The notes: generated by a model not told the origin, from the letters alone. DNA of 35,233 bases from Candidatus Kaiserbacteria bacterium CG10_big_fil_rev_8_21_14_0_10_59_10 (GCA_002773285.1 PFBM01000010.1:1-35233), one strand, 5' to 3'. Positions 8,858 to 16,735 are shown, numbered from the stretch's first letter. A program made the numbers and translations.

Positions 8858-9994
8858 TTATGTTAGAAAGATGTTTACATAGTTGCGGTATATGTACGAT
8901 CTATCGTAAGTGCCCTTTTCTTCCTGTGACTCAAGAATGCCGAGTTTAATAAATCTATCAATGACTTTCTGAGCGCCAGCTCTGGTAAAGCCAGTCCATT
9001 CCATCACACGCGCTGTATTTACAATCGGCATACCGAACAAATGCGACAATACCAAAACTCCGCTTTTCGATTCTCGCTTGGCGAGCGCTTGTATTTTCAT
9101 CATATCTGTATCGCGCAACGAGCGTATCTTCCGAGAGATTTCTATAGACTCTTGCGCCGTCTCGATCACACCGTCGAGGAAGAAACGCATCCAGCTCTCA
9201 ACGTCCCCGTTGTGGTAGTCGTCCAATTTTTGGTAATAAACTTTCTGGTGCTTTTTGAAGTATGAAGACAAAAACAGCACCGGCCGCTCTAGGAGTTTGC
9301 GGTGGCACAAGAGGAGGGTGATGAGAAGACGTCCCGTTCTGCCGTTACCGTCGAGAAATGGGTGGATGGTTTCAAAATGCGCGTGCATGATTCCGATATG
9401 TACGAGCGGAAGTACCACCTGCTCTGAATGCAGAAACTTTTCAAAATCATCGAGAGAGCGCTTCATGTCGAGAACCGACGGCGGTACGAAATGCGCGTTG
9501 TCTGGGCGCGTGCCACCAATCCAATTTTGACTTTTGCGAAACTCTCCCGGGTCCGAGAAGTGGCTCGATCGCGCCCCCGTCATGAGCTCCGAGTGTATTT
9601 CTCTTATGAGCCGCAATGAAAGCGGCAAACTATCAAGGCGCTTGAGTCCGTAATTTAGGGCCTTTATATAGTAGAGAATATCGTCGGCATCAGTTTCTTT
9701 TGCGGCAACTCCCGACTCCATTTCAAGAGCGTCGATAATAGTAGCTCGTGTTCCCTCGATTTGCGCCGATGAGGTCGCATCCTTTGCAACGAACATACGC
9801 AAGAAAAAATCAACATCGGGAAGCGCATTTTCAGTCGTGGCACCATCAAGTTTACCTACCAAGCGGCCCGCTTCGTCCACTTTAAGAAGGAGCTCTTGGG
9901 GAATATCGAAAAGGCCTTTGGGCGGAAATGGGTGCAGTACGAAGGCGGAAAAACCCTCTTTTTGTTTTATATTTTTGCCTATTTCAACATTCAT
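8858..9994 (-). CDS. Fic family protein with C-terminal winged helix
   Basis: 378 aa. An inhibitory-helix motif SSAQIEG (S76...E80-G81, fitting (S/T)xxxE(G/N)) precedes the Fic core HPFLDGNGRTGR (211-222). The His is the catalytic base and GNGR binds the nucleotide phosphates, so the enzyme should transfer AMP or a similar group to protein hydroxyls and be held inactive by its own helix. The C-terminal 65 residues look like a winged helix (NTARVMEWTGFTRAGAQKVI), typical of stand-alone Fic proteins. It is placed between mod and res, 3 nt before res. It has its own promoter with an inverted repeat, so it may autoregulate the fic-res unit through its winged helix (inference). Confidence 0.92.
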   Translation of the reverse strand: MNVEIGKNIKQKEGFSAFVLHPFPPKGLFDIPQELLLKVDEAGRLVGKLDGATTENALPDVDFFLRMFVAKDATSSAQIEGTRATIIDALEMESGVAAKETDADDILYYIKALNYGLKRLDSLPLSLRLIREIHSELMTGARSSHFSDPGEFRKSQNWIGGTRPDNAHFVPPSVLDMKRSLDDFEKFLHSEQVVLPLVHIGIMHAHFETIHPFLDGNGRTGRLLITLLLCHRKLLERPVLFLSSYFKKHQKVYYQKLDDYHNGDVESWMRFFLDGVIETAQESIEISRKIRSLRDTDMMKIQALAKRESKSGVLVLSHLFGMPIVNTARVMEWTGFTRAGAQKVIDRFIKLGILESQEEKGTYDRSYIYRNYVNIFLT

Positions 9995-10021
9995 AATTTC
10001 TAGTTTACATTGTTGTATAGG

Positions 10022-10059
10022 ATATATACTATCTTATCACTTAGTATATATTAAGTCAA
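10022..10059 (-). promoter_or_regulatory. fic-res promoter with 10-bp inverted repeat operator
   Basis: On the minus strand a good sigma70-type promoter is visible: -35 TTGACT (10054-10059), exactly 17 nt, and -10 TAAGAT (10031-10036). A perfect inverted repeat ATATATACTA / TAGTATATAT (10022-10031 and 10042-10051, spacer 10 nt) covers the spacer and the -10 region, so a dimeric repressor bound there would block polymerase. The transcript would begin about 30 nt before the fic ATG. The same repeat could also form a weak hairpin after mod. Confidence 0.7.
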
Positions 10060-10068
10060 ACATGATTA

Positions 10069-11952
10069 CTATACTTCCTGAATTACCACGCTCTCGAACC
10101 CAAAAACATCGACTGCTTTGACGCACACCTTCCGTTTTCCGTTCTTTGGCACCAAAAGCTCGGTTTGATAGACAACATGCAAAGGGTCGCGATCGTTCTC
10201 GGTATTGCCGCGATAATCTTGCCACTTGCTGCGGAAAGTTACGCCATCATAGTCCGGGTCAATGCTCCAGTATTCAATAAGCGCGAGCGGGTCTTTGGCA
10301 ATCACTTCGGAAAGCTTTTCCTTATCCTTATCGTCAAGCGGGATGTTGTCGGGAGAAAGAAGAACATAGGTATCAAGTGCAACTTTTATGCGCTCTTTGC
10401 CATCGCCCGCATCTTCTGTCTCTATGGGCTTGATGGAGAGATACTGCAAGCTAGAGAAGCGCACTTTACCGCTCTCAACGAGTTTCTTGTAGCTCGCCTT
10501 GGTCTTGAGCTTGTCCAAGAGATCGGGCGGGATAACGAGCACTTCGAGTTTTGAATCATCGAGCGACTGAATCGCTTCAGTGATGTCGTAGGTAAAGTTC
10601 CAGCCGAGCACGACGACTTTCTGCCAGCCGCCCATGAATGTGTTGCGAAGCTCCTGCGCGCGCTTCAGTGTCGCAAGGCCGGTCATTTTGTTCGGCGAGT
10701 CCACCAAGACGAGCGTCTTGTTTTCCTTGATATAGCCCAAATTGCGTTGATGCTGTTCGGCATCGGCAAACGGAATGGCGCCGTAGAGTTGTAAGACAAC
10801 CTGCGACAAGTCGCCAACGCGGCGGTACATTTTTGAGCCCGCGAATACTTCTTTTTGATAATCACCGACGGCTTGGTACAAAAATGGCTTCGCGTTTTGA
10901 TCTATGAGCCGCTTGCGCGTGATAAGACAAGCGGGTTTGCCGAGGTCCGACATAATCCACTTACGCCCGAGTTTCTCTGCAACTGCGCCCGTCGTTCCGG
11001 AACCCGCAAAACAATCAAAAACTATGTCTCCTATGTTAGTTGATGCATCTATAATCCGCTCGAGAAGTGCTTCAGGTTTCTGCGTGCCGTAATCAACAAT
11101 CTCCGAATGTATTCTCCCAACTGGGGTAATATCACTCCACCAGTCTTCGGGGATTTTTCCGGCGGCATCCAATGTAAATTCAGACTTGAAAATTCCACTT
11201 GTTTTTCCAGTCTCTAGCTTTTTATACGGGATACGAATTTTGTCTCCATTGAAGATTTGACTGCCTTCCTTTTTTGCATACCAAAAAATTGTGTCGTGTT
11301 TTCGTGGAAAATATCCTTTTGTATTTGACGGCCCAGTGTAGGCCCAAATGATTTCATTTATCAAATTATCCTTTCCGAAAATCTCATCCAGCAAAATCTT
11401 TACATAATGCCCAACATGCCAGTCAATATGCACATAAATTGAACCTTTGTCTGAAAGAAGCTCACGCATCAGTGCGAGTCGGGGATAGAGCATTTTGAGA
11501 TACGAAACTGTACCGTCTTTCCATGTATCGGCGTAGGCAAACTGCTCGATAACAGTTGGTTTCTGTTGCAAATCCGCACCAGGGAGCGTTACCTTCGTAC
11601 GATAGTCGGCCTTTGAGTCAAACGGTGGGTCAATGTAAATCAAATCCACCCTTCCGCGCATGGACGGCAATCCCGTCTCCGGATCACCCGCAAGAAGCGC
11701 TTGTATCGCAAAAAGATTGTCGCCGTAGATGAGGCGGTTCATCCACTCTTTCTCATTAACCTCCGGAATCCTCCCCTCAAACATGCCGCTTTGAGCGACA
11801 TCTTTAGCAGGGAGCACCAGCTCATTCGTCTGGAGACCGAGCTTGTTCGCGCCCGAAAGCCGCTCAAGTATTTCCTCTACCTCCTTCCGCCCCTCGGCAA
11901 CAATCTTCGGTAATTCTTCAATAAGTGATTTTTTCATGGATTTACTCTTCAT
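10069..11952 (-). CDS. type III-like site-specific DNA methyltransferase (Mod)
   Basis: 627 aa from ATG 11952. A catalytic DPPF motif (LIYIDPPFDSK, about residue 108) comes before the SAM-binding FDCFAGSGTTG motif (about 326). This is the order of beta-class amino-methyltransferases, as in type III Mod proteins. The region between and after should hold the target recognition domain and Res contacts. The ORF track start at 12018 lies in non-conserved codons. I prefer ATG 11952 because a -10-like TATAAC ends 9 nt upstream of it on the minus strand, with a weak GGGG before the ATG. ATG 11937 is the other option. Mod has its own promoter, apart from the fic-res promoter, so DNA can be methylated before Res is made. 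Confidence 0.9.
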   Translation of the reverse strand: MKSKSMKKSLIEELPKIVAEGRKEVEEILERLSGANKLGLQTNELVLPAKDVAQSGMFEGRIPEVNEKEWMNRLIYGDNLFAIQALLAGDPETGLPSMRGRVDLIYIDPPFDSKADYRTKVTLPGADLQQKPTVIEQFAYADTWKDGTVSYLKMLYPRLALMRELLSDKGSIYVHIDWHVGHYVKILLDEIFGKDNLINEIIWAYTGPSNTKGYFPRKHDTIFWYAKKEGSQIFNGDKIRIPYKKLETGKTSGIFKSEFTLDAAGKIPEDWWSDITPVGRIHSEIVDYGTQKPEALLERIIDASTNIGDIVFDCFAGSGTTGAVAEKLGRKWIMSDLGKPACLITRKRLIDQNAKPFLYQAVGDYQKEVFAGSKMYRRVGDLSQVVLQLYGAIPFADAEQHQRNLGYIKENKTLVLVDSPNKMTGLATLKRAQELRNTFMGGWQKVVVLGWNFTYDITEAIQSLDDSKLEVLVIPPDLLDKLKTKASYKKLVESGKVRFSSLQYLSIKPIETEDAGDGKERIKVALDTYVLLSPDNIPLDDKDKEKLSEVIAKDPLALIEYWSIDPDYDGVTFRSKWQDYRGNTENDRDPLHVVYQTELLVPKNGKRKVCVKAVDVFGFESVVIQEV

Positions 11953-12106
11953 TTTACCCCAGTTATAAGTGATACAAAAAAAATTGACCCGACCGAGCCC
12001 CGTTTTCCGCTCCTCCATTCTTTTCTTTTTTGGCGGGGGGATTCTTTTTCAAAATTGCATGGGCGGAAACGGCGAGGGCGAGAAAGCGCGGGGGGCTTTC
12101 GCAAGT

Positions 12107-12180
12107 TGGCTGGCGGGCTTGGATTCGAACCAAGGTGACGACTTCCAGAGAGTCGCATCCTACCGCTAGATGACCCGCCA
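12107..12180 (-). tRNA. tRNA-Gln(CTG)
   Basis: Acceptor TGGCGGG/CCCGCCA with the U1-A72 pair typical of tRNA-Gln. The anticodon arm is CGACT-CTCTGGA-AGTCG (anticodon CTG) and the T arm is CTTGG-TTCGAAT-CCAAG. The discriminator is G and CCA is encoded. The two bases GG are present in the D loop, so the elbow is canonical. Confidence 0.95.
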
Positions 12181-12226
12181 ATCCTTGCAAGGATAGCCGA
12201 AAAGATGCTCTCGTTCAAGGCAATGA

Positions 12227-12261
12227 TTGGCTAAATTTTGATAAATCTATATCCTGTGCCG
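12227..12261 (+). promoter_or_regulatory. tgt promoter, predicted leaderless start
   Basis: TTGGCT at 12227-12232, a 17-nt spacer, then TATCCT at 12250-12255, followed by exactly 6 nt before the ATG at 12262. Transcription should begin at or next to the A of the start codon. This supports 12262 over the TTG at 12238. Confidence 0.6.
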
Positions 12262-13407
12262 ATGACTTCGTTCGGATTCAAGATACTCAAACGCTCCAAA
12301 AAGAGCCGTGCGCGTCTCGGTGTCATATCCACGCCGCACGGCGAGATAGAGACGCCCGCCTTCGTACCTGTCGCGACGAACGCGACGGTGCGCATGCTGG
12401 ACAGCACGGAAATAGCCGCGCTCGGCTCGCAAGTCCTCATATGCAACACCTACCACCTCCACCTCGCGCCCGGCGGGAAGCTCATCAAAAAGGCCGGCGG
12501 CCTGCATGCGTTCATGCACTGGAACAAGCCGCTCATGACGGACTCCGGCGGCTTTCAGGTGTACAGCTTGGGCTTCGGAACGGACCACGGCATCGGCAAG
12601 GTGCTCAAAACGCCGACGGGCAAAACCATCGAGCGCGACGCGCAGCCCGTGAACGTCCGCATTACCGACGAGGGCGTTCATTTCCGCTCTCCCATCGATG
12701 GCACGGCGCTATTCCTCGGGCCGAAGGAATCCATCCGCATACAGGAAGCGCTCGGCGCGGACATCATCTTCGCCTTCGACGAGTGCCCCTCGCCTGTCGC
12801 GACGAAAGCGTATATGCGCGAATCGCTCGAGAAGACCCACCGCTGGGCGAAGCAGTGCCTCGAAGCCCGCCGCTCGAAGCTCTCGGCCCTATACGGCATC
12901 GTCCAGGGCGGCAAGCACCGCGACCTGCGCGAGGAGAGCGCTCGGCTCATCGGCGCCTTGCCGTTCGAGGGATTCGCCGTCGGGGGCGAGTATGGATACG
13001 ACAAGCCGACAATGGGAAAGCTGATGGGATGGGTTTCCGATATCTTGCCCGAGGAGAAGCCGCGCCACGCGCTCGGCATCGGCCACCCGGAGGACTTCGC
13101 CGCGCTCGCAAAAAGCGGCATGGACACCTTCGACTGCATCGCCCCCACGCACTACGCGCGGCGCGGCGTCGCCTTCACCTCGCGCGGCCGGCTCGATATG
13201 CGCGCCAAACGCCATCTCACCGAACACAAAGCGCTCGACCAAACATGCGCGTGCGATGTCTGCGGCACGTACTCGCGCTCGTATATTTCGCACCTCGTCC
13301 GAAAGAACGAGCTCACCGGCCTGAAGCTTCTCACCATGCACAATCTCCACTATTTCAACGCACTTGCCGCCCATCTCCGAGCAAAAATAAAAAACGGCCA
13401 ACTATAA
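12262..13407 (+). CDS. tgt: queuine/preQ1 tRNA-guanine transglycosylase
   Basis: 381 aa from the ATG at 12262. It exchanges G34 of GUN-anticodon tRNAs for a queuosine precursor. General acid/base D94 lies in LMTDSGGFQVYS, nucleophile D291 in MDTFDCIAPTHYARR, and the zinc site is C329-x-C331-x2-C334 with H360 (CACDVCG ... LTMHNLHYF). Substrate loop GGEYGYD is present in place of the usual GGLAVGE. An extra segment of roughly 20 residues after SLGFG (TDHGIGKVLKTPTGKTIERD) is longer than in model bacterial enzymes. The tRNA-Asp(GUC) in this same window is a potential substrate, and its intron interrupts the anticodon right after base 35, so modification should follow splicing (inference). Confidence 0.95.
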   Translation: MTSFGFKILKRSKKSRARLGVISTPHGEIETPAFVPVATNATVRMLDSTEIAALGSQVLICNTYHLHLAPGGKLIKKAGGLHAFMHWNKPLMTDSGGFQVYSLGFGTDHGIGKVLKTPTGKTIERDAQPVNVRITDEGVHFRSPIDGTALFLGPKESIRIQEALGADIIFAFDECPSPVATKAYMRESLEKTHRWAKQCLEARRSKLSALYGIVQGGKHRDLREESARLIGALPFEGFAVGGEYGYDKPTMGKLMGWVSDILPEEKPRHALGIGHPEDFAALAKSGMDTFDCIAPTHYARRGVAFTSRGRLDMRAKRHLTEHKALDQTCACDVCGTYSRSYISHLVRKNELTGLKLLTMHNLHYFNALAAHLRAKIKNGQL

Positions 13408-13436
13408 TCTCTCCCACTCCCCCCCCACGCACTATG

Positions 13437-13472
13437 CACTATTTGCTTATTCGCGCGAATAAGCAAATAGTG
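13437..13472. repeat. 36-bp perfect palindrome, copy 1
   Basis: A perfect 36-bp palindrome centred on CTTATTCGCGCGAATAAG, placed between the convergent ends of tgt and the minisatellite/capA. Two further copies follow at 14717 and 15194. As RNA it would form a long hairpin on either strand, but no T-run follows. Confidence 0.9.
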
Positions 13473-13499
13473 GGACGGTATGAATTGCCATTGATCAAG

Positions 13500-13666
13500 C
13501 CGAGTGTTGAAACGGAGTGTTAAACGAATGTTGAAACCGCGTATTGAGACCGCGTATTGAGACCGAGTGTTGAAGCCGCGTGTTGAGACCGAGTGTTGAA
13601 GCCGAGTGTTGAAGCCGAGTGTTGAAGCCGCGTGTTGAGACCGAGTGTTGAAGCCGAAAATTGAAT
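13500..13666. repeat. 13-bp tandem repeat (minisatellite)
   Basis: About 13 head-to-tail copies of a 13-bp unit, CCGAGTGTTGAAG, alternating with variants CCGCGTGTTGAGA and CCGCGTATTGAGA. Early units are 12 bp, the central ones exactly 13, and the last is degenerate (CCGAAAATTGAAT). A 13-bp period cannot keep one reading frame, so the ORFs running through it are artefacts. There are no spacers, so it is not CRISPR. Confidence 0.92.
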
Positions 13667-13685
13667 TCCCTTCCGAGCACAACAT

Positions 13686-14648
13686 TCATTGTGCTAGCGG
13701 GCACGTGCGCCTGTCCCTCTCCAGCCATACCGGTATTTCCTCAATGTGCTCTACACCGGCGGGAGAAAATGTGACGCGCACAAGCAAGCCGGTGCGCACC
13801 GCGTCCTCCCAGTACTGGTCAAAAATGAAATTGCCGAGGGAGTAGTAGATATGGGCGCCCTTGTAGATCTCGTCCTCCTGAATGACGTGCGGATGCGAGC
13901 CGATGACGAGCTGCGCCCCTGCATCGACAAAATCCCGCGCCAGCTCTTTTTGCCGCTCGGTCGCCGGCACATACTCCTCGCCCCAATGCGCGTATGCAAC
14001 GACGACGCGCCCTGCCGCCGCCTCGGCCGCTATCTGCGCAAGCGTCTCCTCCCTGCTCGGCCCATACCAGTCATTCCAGCCGACAAAAGACAGCGGAACG
14101 CCGCCGATATCTTCTCGCGCGATATAGTGCGTTTTGTTCTCCGGGTCGCCAAAAAAGGCGACGCTAGCGGCCTCAAGCCAGTGCCTCGTCTCCGCGAGGC
14201 CCTCGCCGCCCATGTCGAACGTATGGTTGTTGCCTATATGCACCAGGCGGACGTTGTGCCGCGCCAAAAGCTCGCCGGTCGTCGTCGGGAACGTGAATGT
14301 GTAGTTCTCGGGCGTATCGATAATGCTTCCGGCCGACATGGAAGGGCGCGACGTTATCGGGCCCTCCAGGTTCCCGACGACGATATCGGCCTCGCGCAAT
14401 ACATCGGCAATGCATGAAAATATATAGTCCTCCCGGTGCCGCTGTGCGGCTATACGGATAGCGCGGTCGAACATCATATCGCCCGCAAATAGCACCACCG
14501 CCTCGGGCGGCTTCTCGCCGGGGAGAAACCGCGCCGCGTATGTAAGCGCACGCGAGGACGCCCCCTGCACAAACAACGCCGCAGCAATAGAGCCCGCGAT
14601 AGCGAAGCAAGCGACGGCCAAAACTCCAAGTAAAACAGCACGCCTCAT
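13686..14648 (-). CDS. CapA-like (PGA_cap) membrane-anchored metallophosphatase-fold protein
   Basis: 320 aa. An N-terminal membrane helix (about 5-28) acts as an uncleaved signal anchor and is followed by a CapA/PgsA-type domain: FAGDMMFDR, NLEGPITS, IGNNHTFDMGG, AHWGEEY, GSHPHVIQ and YSLGNFIFDQ. These Asp/His/Asn clusters are the metal-site motifs of the calcineurin-like CapA fold. CapA relatives take part in poly-gamma-glutamate capsule export, but in many bacteria isolated copies have other cell-surface roles. No capB or capC is nearby, so a capsule function is not supported here. The gene is divergent from arsR, with a palindrome between. Its end overlaps a 7-bp hairpin (13676-13695). 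Confidence 0.88.
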   Translation of the reverse strand: MRRAVLLGVLAVACFAIAGSIAAALFVQGASSRALTYAARFLPGEKPPEAVVLFAGDMMFDRAIRIAAQRHREDYIFSCIADVLREADIVVGNLEGPITSRPSMSAGSIIDTPENYTFTFPTTTGELLARHNVRLVHIGNNHTFDMGGEGLAETRHWLEAASVAFFGDPENKTHYIAREDIGGVPLSFVGWNDWYGPSREETLAQIAAEAAAGRVVVAYAHWGEEYVPATERQKELARDFVDAGAQLVIGSHPHVIQEDEIYKGAHIYYSLGNFIFDQYWEDAVRTGLLVRVTFSPAGVEHIEEIPVWLERDRRTCPLAQ

Positions 14649-14716
14649 CGGTTAACTGTGCGCCTTTTCCGCGCCGCGCGCAACAGCGGCAAGGCGCCGC
14701 CACTATCCACATCCGT

Positions 14717-14744
14717 ATGTGCTTATTCGCGCGAATTAGCACAT
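14717..14744. repeat. palindrome copy 2, overlapping the arsR promoter
   Basis: A 28-bp palindrome with one mismatch and the same TTATTCGCGCGAA core as copies 1 and 3. It ends 8 bp before the TAGAGT -10 of arsR and so covers its -35 region. The capA start is 69 bp away on the other side. It fits an operator for the ArsR-like protein. Confidence 0.75.
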
Positions 14745-14748
14745 GGAG

Positions 14749-14763
14749 TGCTAGAGTTGAAAT
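14749..14763 (+). promoter_or_regulatory. arsR extended -10, leaderless start
   Basis: TGC followed by TAGAGT (14752-14757) and 6 nt before the ATG at 14764. The spacing is the same as in many other genes in this window. Confidence 0.55.
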
Positions 14764-15030
14764 ATGAAGGAGTCCGAGGCGGAGCGGATGTTGAAGCCGC
14801 TCGCCAATCGTCGCCGCCTTGCCATCCTCTCCCTACTCGCGAAACGCGGCGAGCTGCGCGTTGGCGACGTCGCGGAGAAAATACGCCTGTCCTTCACCTC
14901 GACGTCTCGCCATCTGCGGATACTCGAATCGGCGGGATTTCTGGAAAAGGAGCAGCACAGTCTGGAAATGCACTACCGCATTCGCCCCGACGCCCCGCGC
15001 ATCCTGCGCAGTGTGCTCGCCCTGCTGTAG
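14764..15030 (+). CDS. ArsR-family winged-helix transcriptional regulator
   Basis: An 88-aa protein consisting of one winged-helix domain. It begins with MLKPLANRRRLAILSLLA, continues with a recognition helix region RLSFTSTSRHLRILESAGFL and ends with the wing KEQHSLEMHYRI. It has no cysteines and no obvious metal-binding ELCVC motif, so it is probably not a classical metal sensor. It is at the short end for ArsR proteins. The 28-bp palindrome lying over its promoter, with two more copies close by, suggests autoregulation and control of neighbours such as capA (inference). It is the only DNA-binding regulator visible in this part of the window. Confidence 0.85.
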   Translation: MKESEAERMLKPLANRRRLAILSLLAKRGELRVGDVAEKIRLSFTSTSRHLRILESAGFLEKEQHSLEMHYRIRPDAPRILRSVLALL

Positions 15031-15193
15031 CCAGCGCGCGGGATTCACTGCAGCCGGCATCCCACCGGCGCATGCTCCCGTTGGCGCCCTCTCCTCTCTC
15101 CCGCGCTCGCGCATGTATCCTCGCTGCCGCGCCTGTGGCAGCTCTCCCTACCCCGCGTGCCCGCGTGCGCCGCGCTCGCACGCTCCCGCTCCT

Positions 15194-15221
15194 ATTTGCT
15201 TATTCGCGCGAATAAGCAAAT
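15194..15221. repeat. palindrome copy 3
   Basis: A 28-bp perfect palindrome with the same core as copies 1 and 2, between the end of arsR and the end of the convergent membrane protein gene. The rest of 15031-15271 shows no ORF that looks real. Confidence 0.88.
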
Positions 15222-15271
15222 GAGGGATTGCGCGAATGTGCAGATAGATCGGACGTGCGGGTCACGAGTAC

Positions 15272-15784
15272 TTATCCATCCTCCCGCAAATCGTGCTTTA
15301 GAAATTCGCCAACCCGCCGCTCGTGCCATGCCCGGAAGAAGCGGCGCGTCGTATCGACCATAACAGGCACTTCGAGATAGTCGATACCGATGGCGACCCA
15401 CGCGAGCCACGCCGGCAGAATAGTCTCGCCCGGCGCGCTGAAAACCGTGACTATGAACTCGTCGGTTATCCAAAAGATATGGAGCCACTGGGAGTTAAGG
15501 AACGCGAGATACATAAAGCTCTTCCAGTCCCACCCTTTGCGCAGCTCGTTTATGTAAATAAGCGAAACGGAAAGAAGCGCCGGTATTTCGGTATAATCCA
15601 CCACTACGATTATGCTGAGCCATATGCCGGCAAATTCGAAAAGCGGATAACCGAACATGCGCTCCCACGCCACCTCCCCCGTAAGCCACACGAGGTGGAT
15701 TATTTGCAGGAGGAAAAGGCCGAGCGCCACCGAAACGTTCAGCGCATACGTCCGCTCATACCAGCCCCAAAACGCACTCCACAT
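15272..15784 (-). CDS. four-helix integral membrane protein of unknown function
   Basis: 170 aa from ATG 15784 (MWSAFWGWYERTYALN). The ORF track extends 88 codons further upstream into the divergent kinase gene, and that part is not membrane-like. I choose 15784 because TATACT ends 6 nt upstream of it. Four hydrophobic segments are visible (about 14-32, 45-63, 80-100 and 110-135), with aromatic-rich edges and a charged C-terminal tail RRFFRAWHERRVGEFLKHDL. It is reminiscent of small CPR membrane proteins, but I recognise no family. It is divergent from the protein kinase gene with only 63 bp between, so the two may be co-regulated. Confidence 0.7.
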   Translation of the reverse strand: MWSAFWGWYERTYALNVSVALGLFLLQIIHLVWLTGEVAWERMFGYPLFEFAGIWLSIIVVVDYTEIPALLSVSLIYINELRKGWDWKSFMYLAFLNSQWLHIFWITDEFIVTVFSAPGETILPAWLAWVAIGIDYLEVPVMVDTTRRFFRAWHERRVGEFLKHDLREDG

Positions 15785-15790
15785 AGCTAC

Positions 15791-15796
15791 AGTATA
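15791..15796 (-). promoter_or_regulatory. -10 of the membrane protein gene
   Basis: TATACT on the minus strand, 6 nt from the ATG at 15784. Confidence 0.55.
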
Positions 15797-15835
15797 TACG
15801 CCGCGGCTGTATTTCGCGTATGGGGGTGTTTGCAA

Positions 15836-15841
15836 TACAAT
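15836..15841 (+). promoter_or_regulatory. -10 of the kinase gene
   Basis: TACAAT on the plus strand, then GGCGAA (6 nt) and the ATG at 15848. It faces the opposite way to the TATACT at 15791. Confidence 0.55.
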
Positions 15842-15847
15842 GGCGAA

Positions 15848-16735
15848 ATGGCTATTGATTCGTTGTCGCCGAATGGAAAGCGCCAAATAGAGAAACTTGA
15901 GACCGCCATCGAAGCGCACCTGTCCAAGCTTCCCCAAGATCTGCGCGAACCGTGGGAAAAAGAGTTTGCCGATACCCCCGACGCCAAGCTCCCGCGACTT
16001 GAGAGCAGATTGCGCTCGTTCCTGCAAGAGAGGAGCTCGGTAAAGCACGAGATACCGCCCCTATTCCCCGATGCCGAGCACCTCATCGCCGACCCCTCGC
16101 ATATCGATAAAACCCTGCGCATCGTCCGCCAAGCGGAACGCGACCCCGCGCTGTTCGTCGGCGAGGGGCGCGTCGCGCGTGTGTACAAAAGCCCGCTGAA
16201 CGCAACTATCTGCTACAAGGTCGTGCACAACGTTTCCGCATACGAGCAGTGGAACTCCGTCGACAAGGAGGGAAGGTATCTCGAGAAACTCGAGAACGTC
16301 TCGGTGCGCGGCGTGCGGACGCCGCACATAAGCGGGATAATTGATCGTCCGGACATCAAGGTGATAATTATGGAGTATCTCGATGCGAAGAGCATCGAGA
16401 AGGCGCTCGCGGACGATGACCAAATTCTTCGGGACATAGATGCTACGAAATTCTTCGGCCGATTGCGGGAGTACATCGCCGAGATGCACGACAAACACCA
16501 TATCTATCATCGTGACCTGCACGAAGGCAATATCCTCATCGGCAAGGACGGAACGCCGTACGTCATCGACTTCGGCTGTGCGGCTATCTCGATAGATCCC
16601 GAGGCCGCCTATGAGGGGTACGACAAGTTCGGACACAAAACACACTACTTCATTTCAGATGAGCAGCGTTTGGCCTCGGTAGAAAAGAAGGTCAATGAGC
16701 GCCGGCATTCGACTGCAGCGACGCAGTTGCTATAG
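15848..16735 (+). CDS. eukaryotic-like protein kinase
   Basis: 295 aa from ATG 15848. The much longer ORF in the track starts in unrelated sequence. An N-terminal helical region (1-95) is followed by a compact kinase fold: glycine loop VGEGRVARVY (104-113), ATP lysine K124 in ICYKVV, hinge IIMEYLDA, catalytic loop HRDLHEGN (D223, N228) and metal-binding DFG (241-243). All catalytic residues are there. The C-lobe is short, no activation loop of the usual length is visible, and there is no membrane segment or PASTA domain, so it may be closer to Bud32/RIO-like or phage kinases than to PknB. A 75-aa gene with its own SD follows after 41 nt. The phosphatase at 392 is a possible counterpart (inference). 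Confidence 0.85.
   Translation: MAIDSLSPNGKRQIEKLETAIEAHLSKLPQDLREPWEKEFADTPDAKLPRLESRLRSFLQERSSVKHEIPPLFPDAEHLIADPSHIDKTLRIVRQAERDPALFVGEGRVARVYKSPLNATICYKVVHNVSAYEQWNSVDKEGRYLEKLENVSVRGVRTPHISGIIDRPDIKVIIMEYLDAKSIEKALADDDQILRDIDATKFFGRLREYIAEMHDKHHIYHRDLHEGNILIGKDGTPYVIDFGCAAISIDPEAAYEGYDKFGHKTHYFISDEQRLASVEKKVNERRHSTAATQLL

Noticed and set aside
12181-12194. Palindrome ATCCTTGCAAGGAT next to tRNA-Gln
   Set aside because: Single 14-bp occurrence, upstream of the tRNA 5' end, with no sign of function; probably chance.
12441-13523. 360-aa + strand ORF inside tgt
   Set aside because: Arg/Ala/His-rich shadow of tgt in a GC-rich frame, with no domain signal.
13500-13666. Possible CRISPR array from regularly repeated sequence
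   Set aside because: Units are 13 bp, directly head to tail with no spacers, and no cas gene is present.
13350-13728. ORFs of 111 and 77 aa rich in FNTR/QHSVS repeats
   Set aside because: They are chance translations of the 13-bp tandem repeat, whose period breaks any frame when copy number changes.
13686-14648. Capsule (poly-gamma-glutamate) biosynthesis locus
   Set aside because: Only the CapA-like gene is present; no CapB ligase or CapC/E partners nearby.
15323-15847. N-terminal 175 codons of the kinase ORF
   Set aside because: Antisense to a four-helix membrane protein and not kinase-like. A leaderless promoter marks ATG 15848 as the start.
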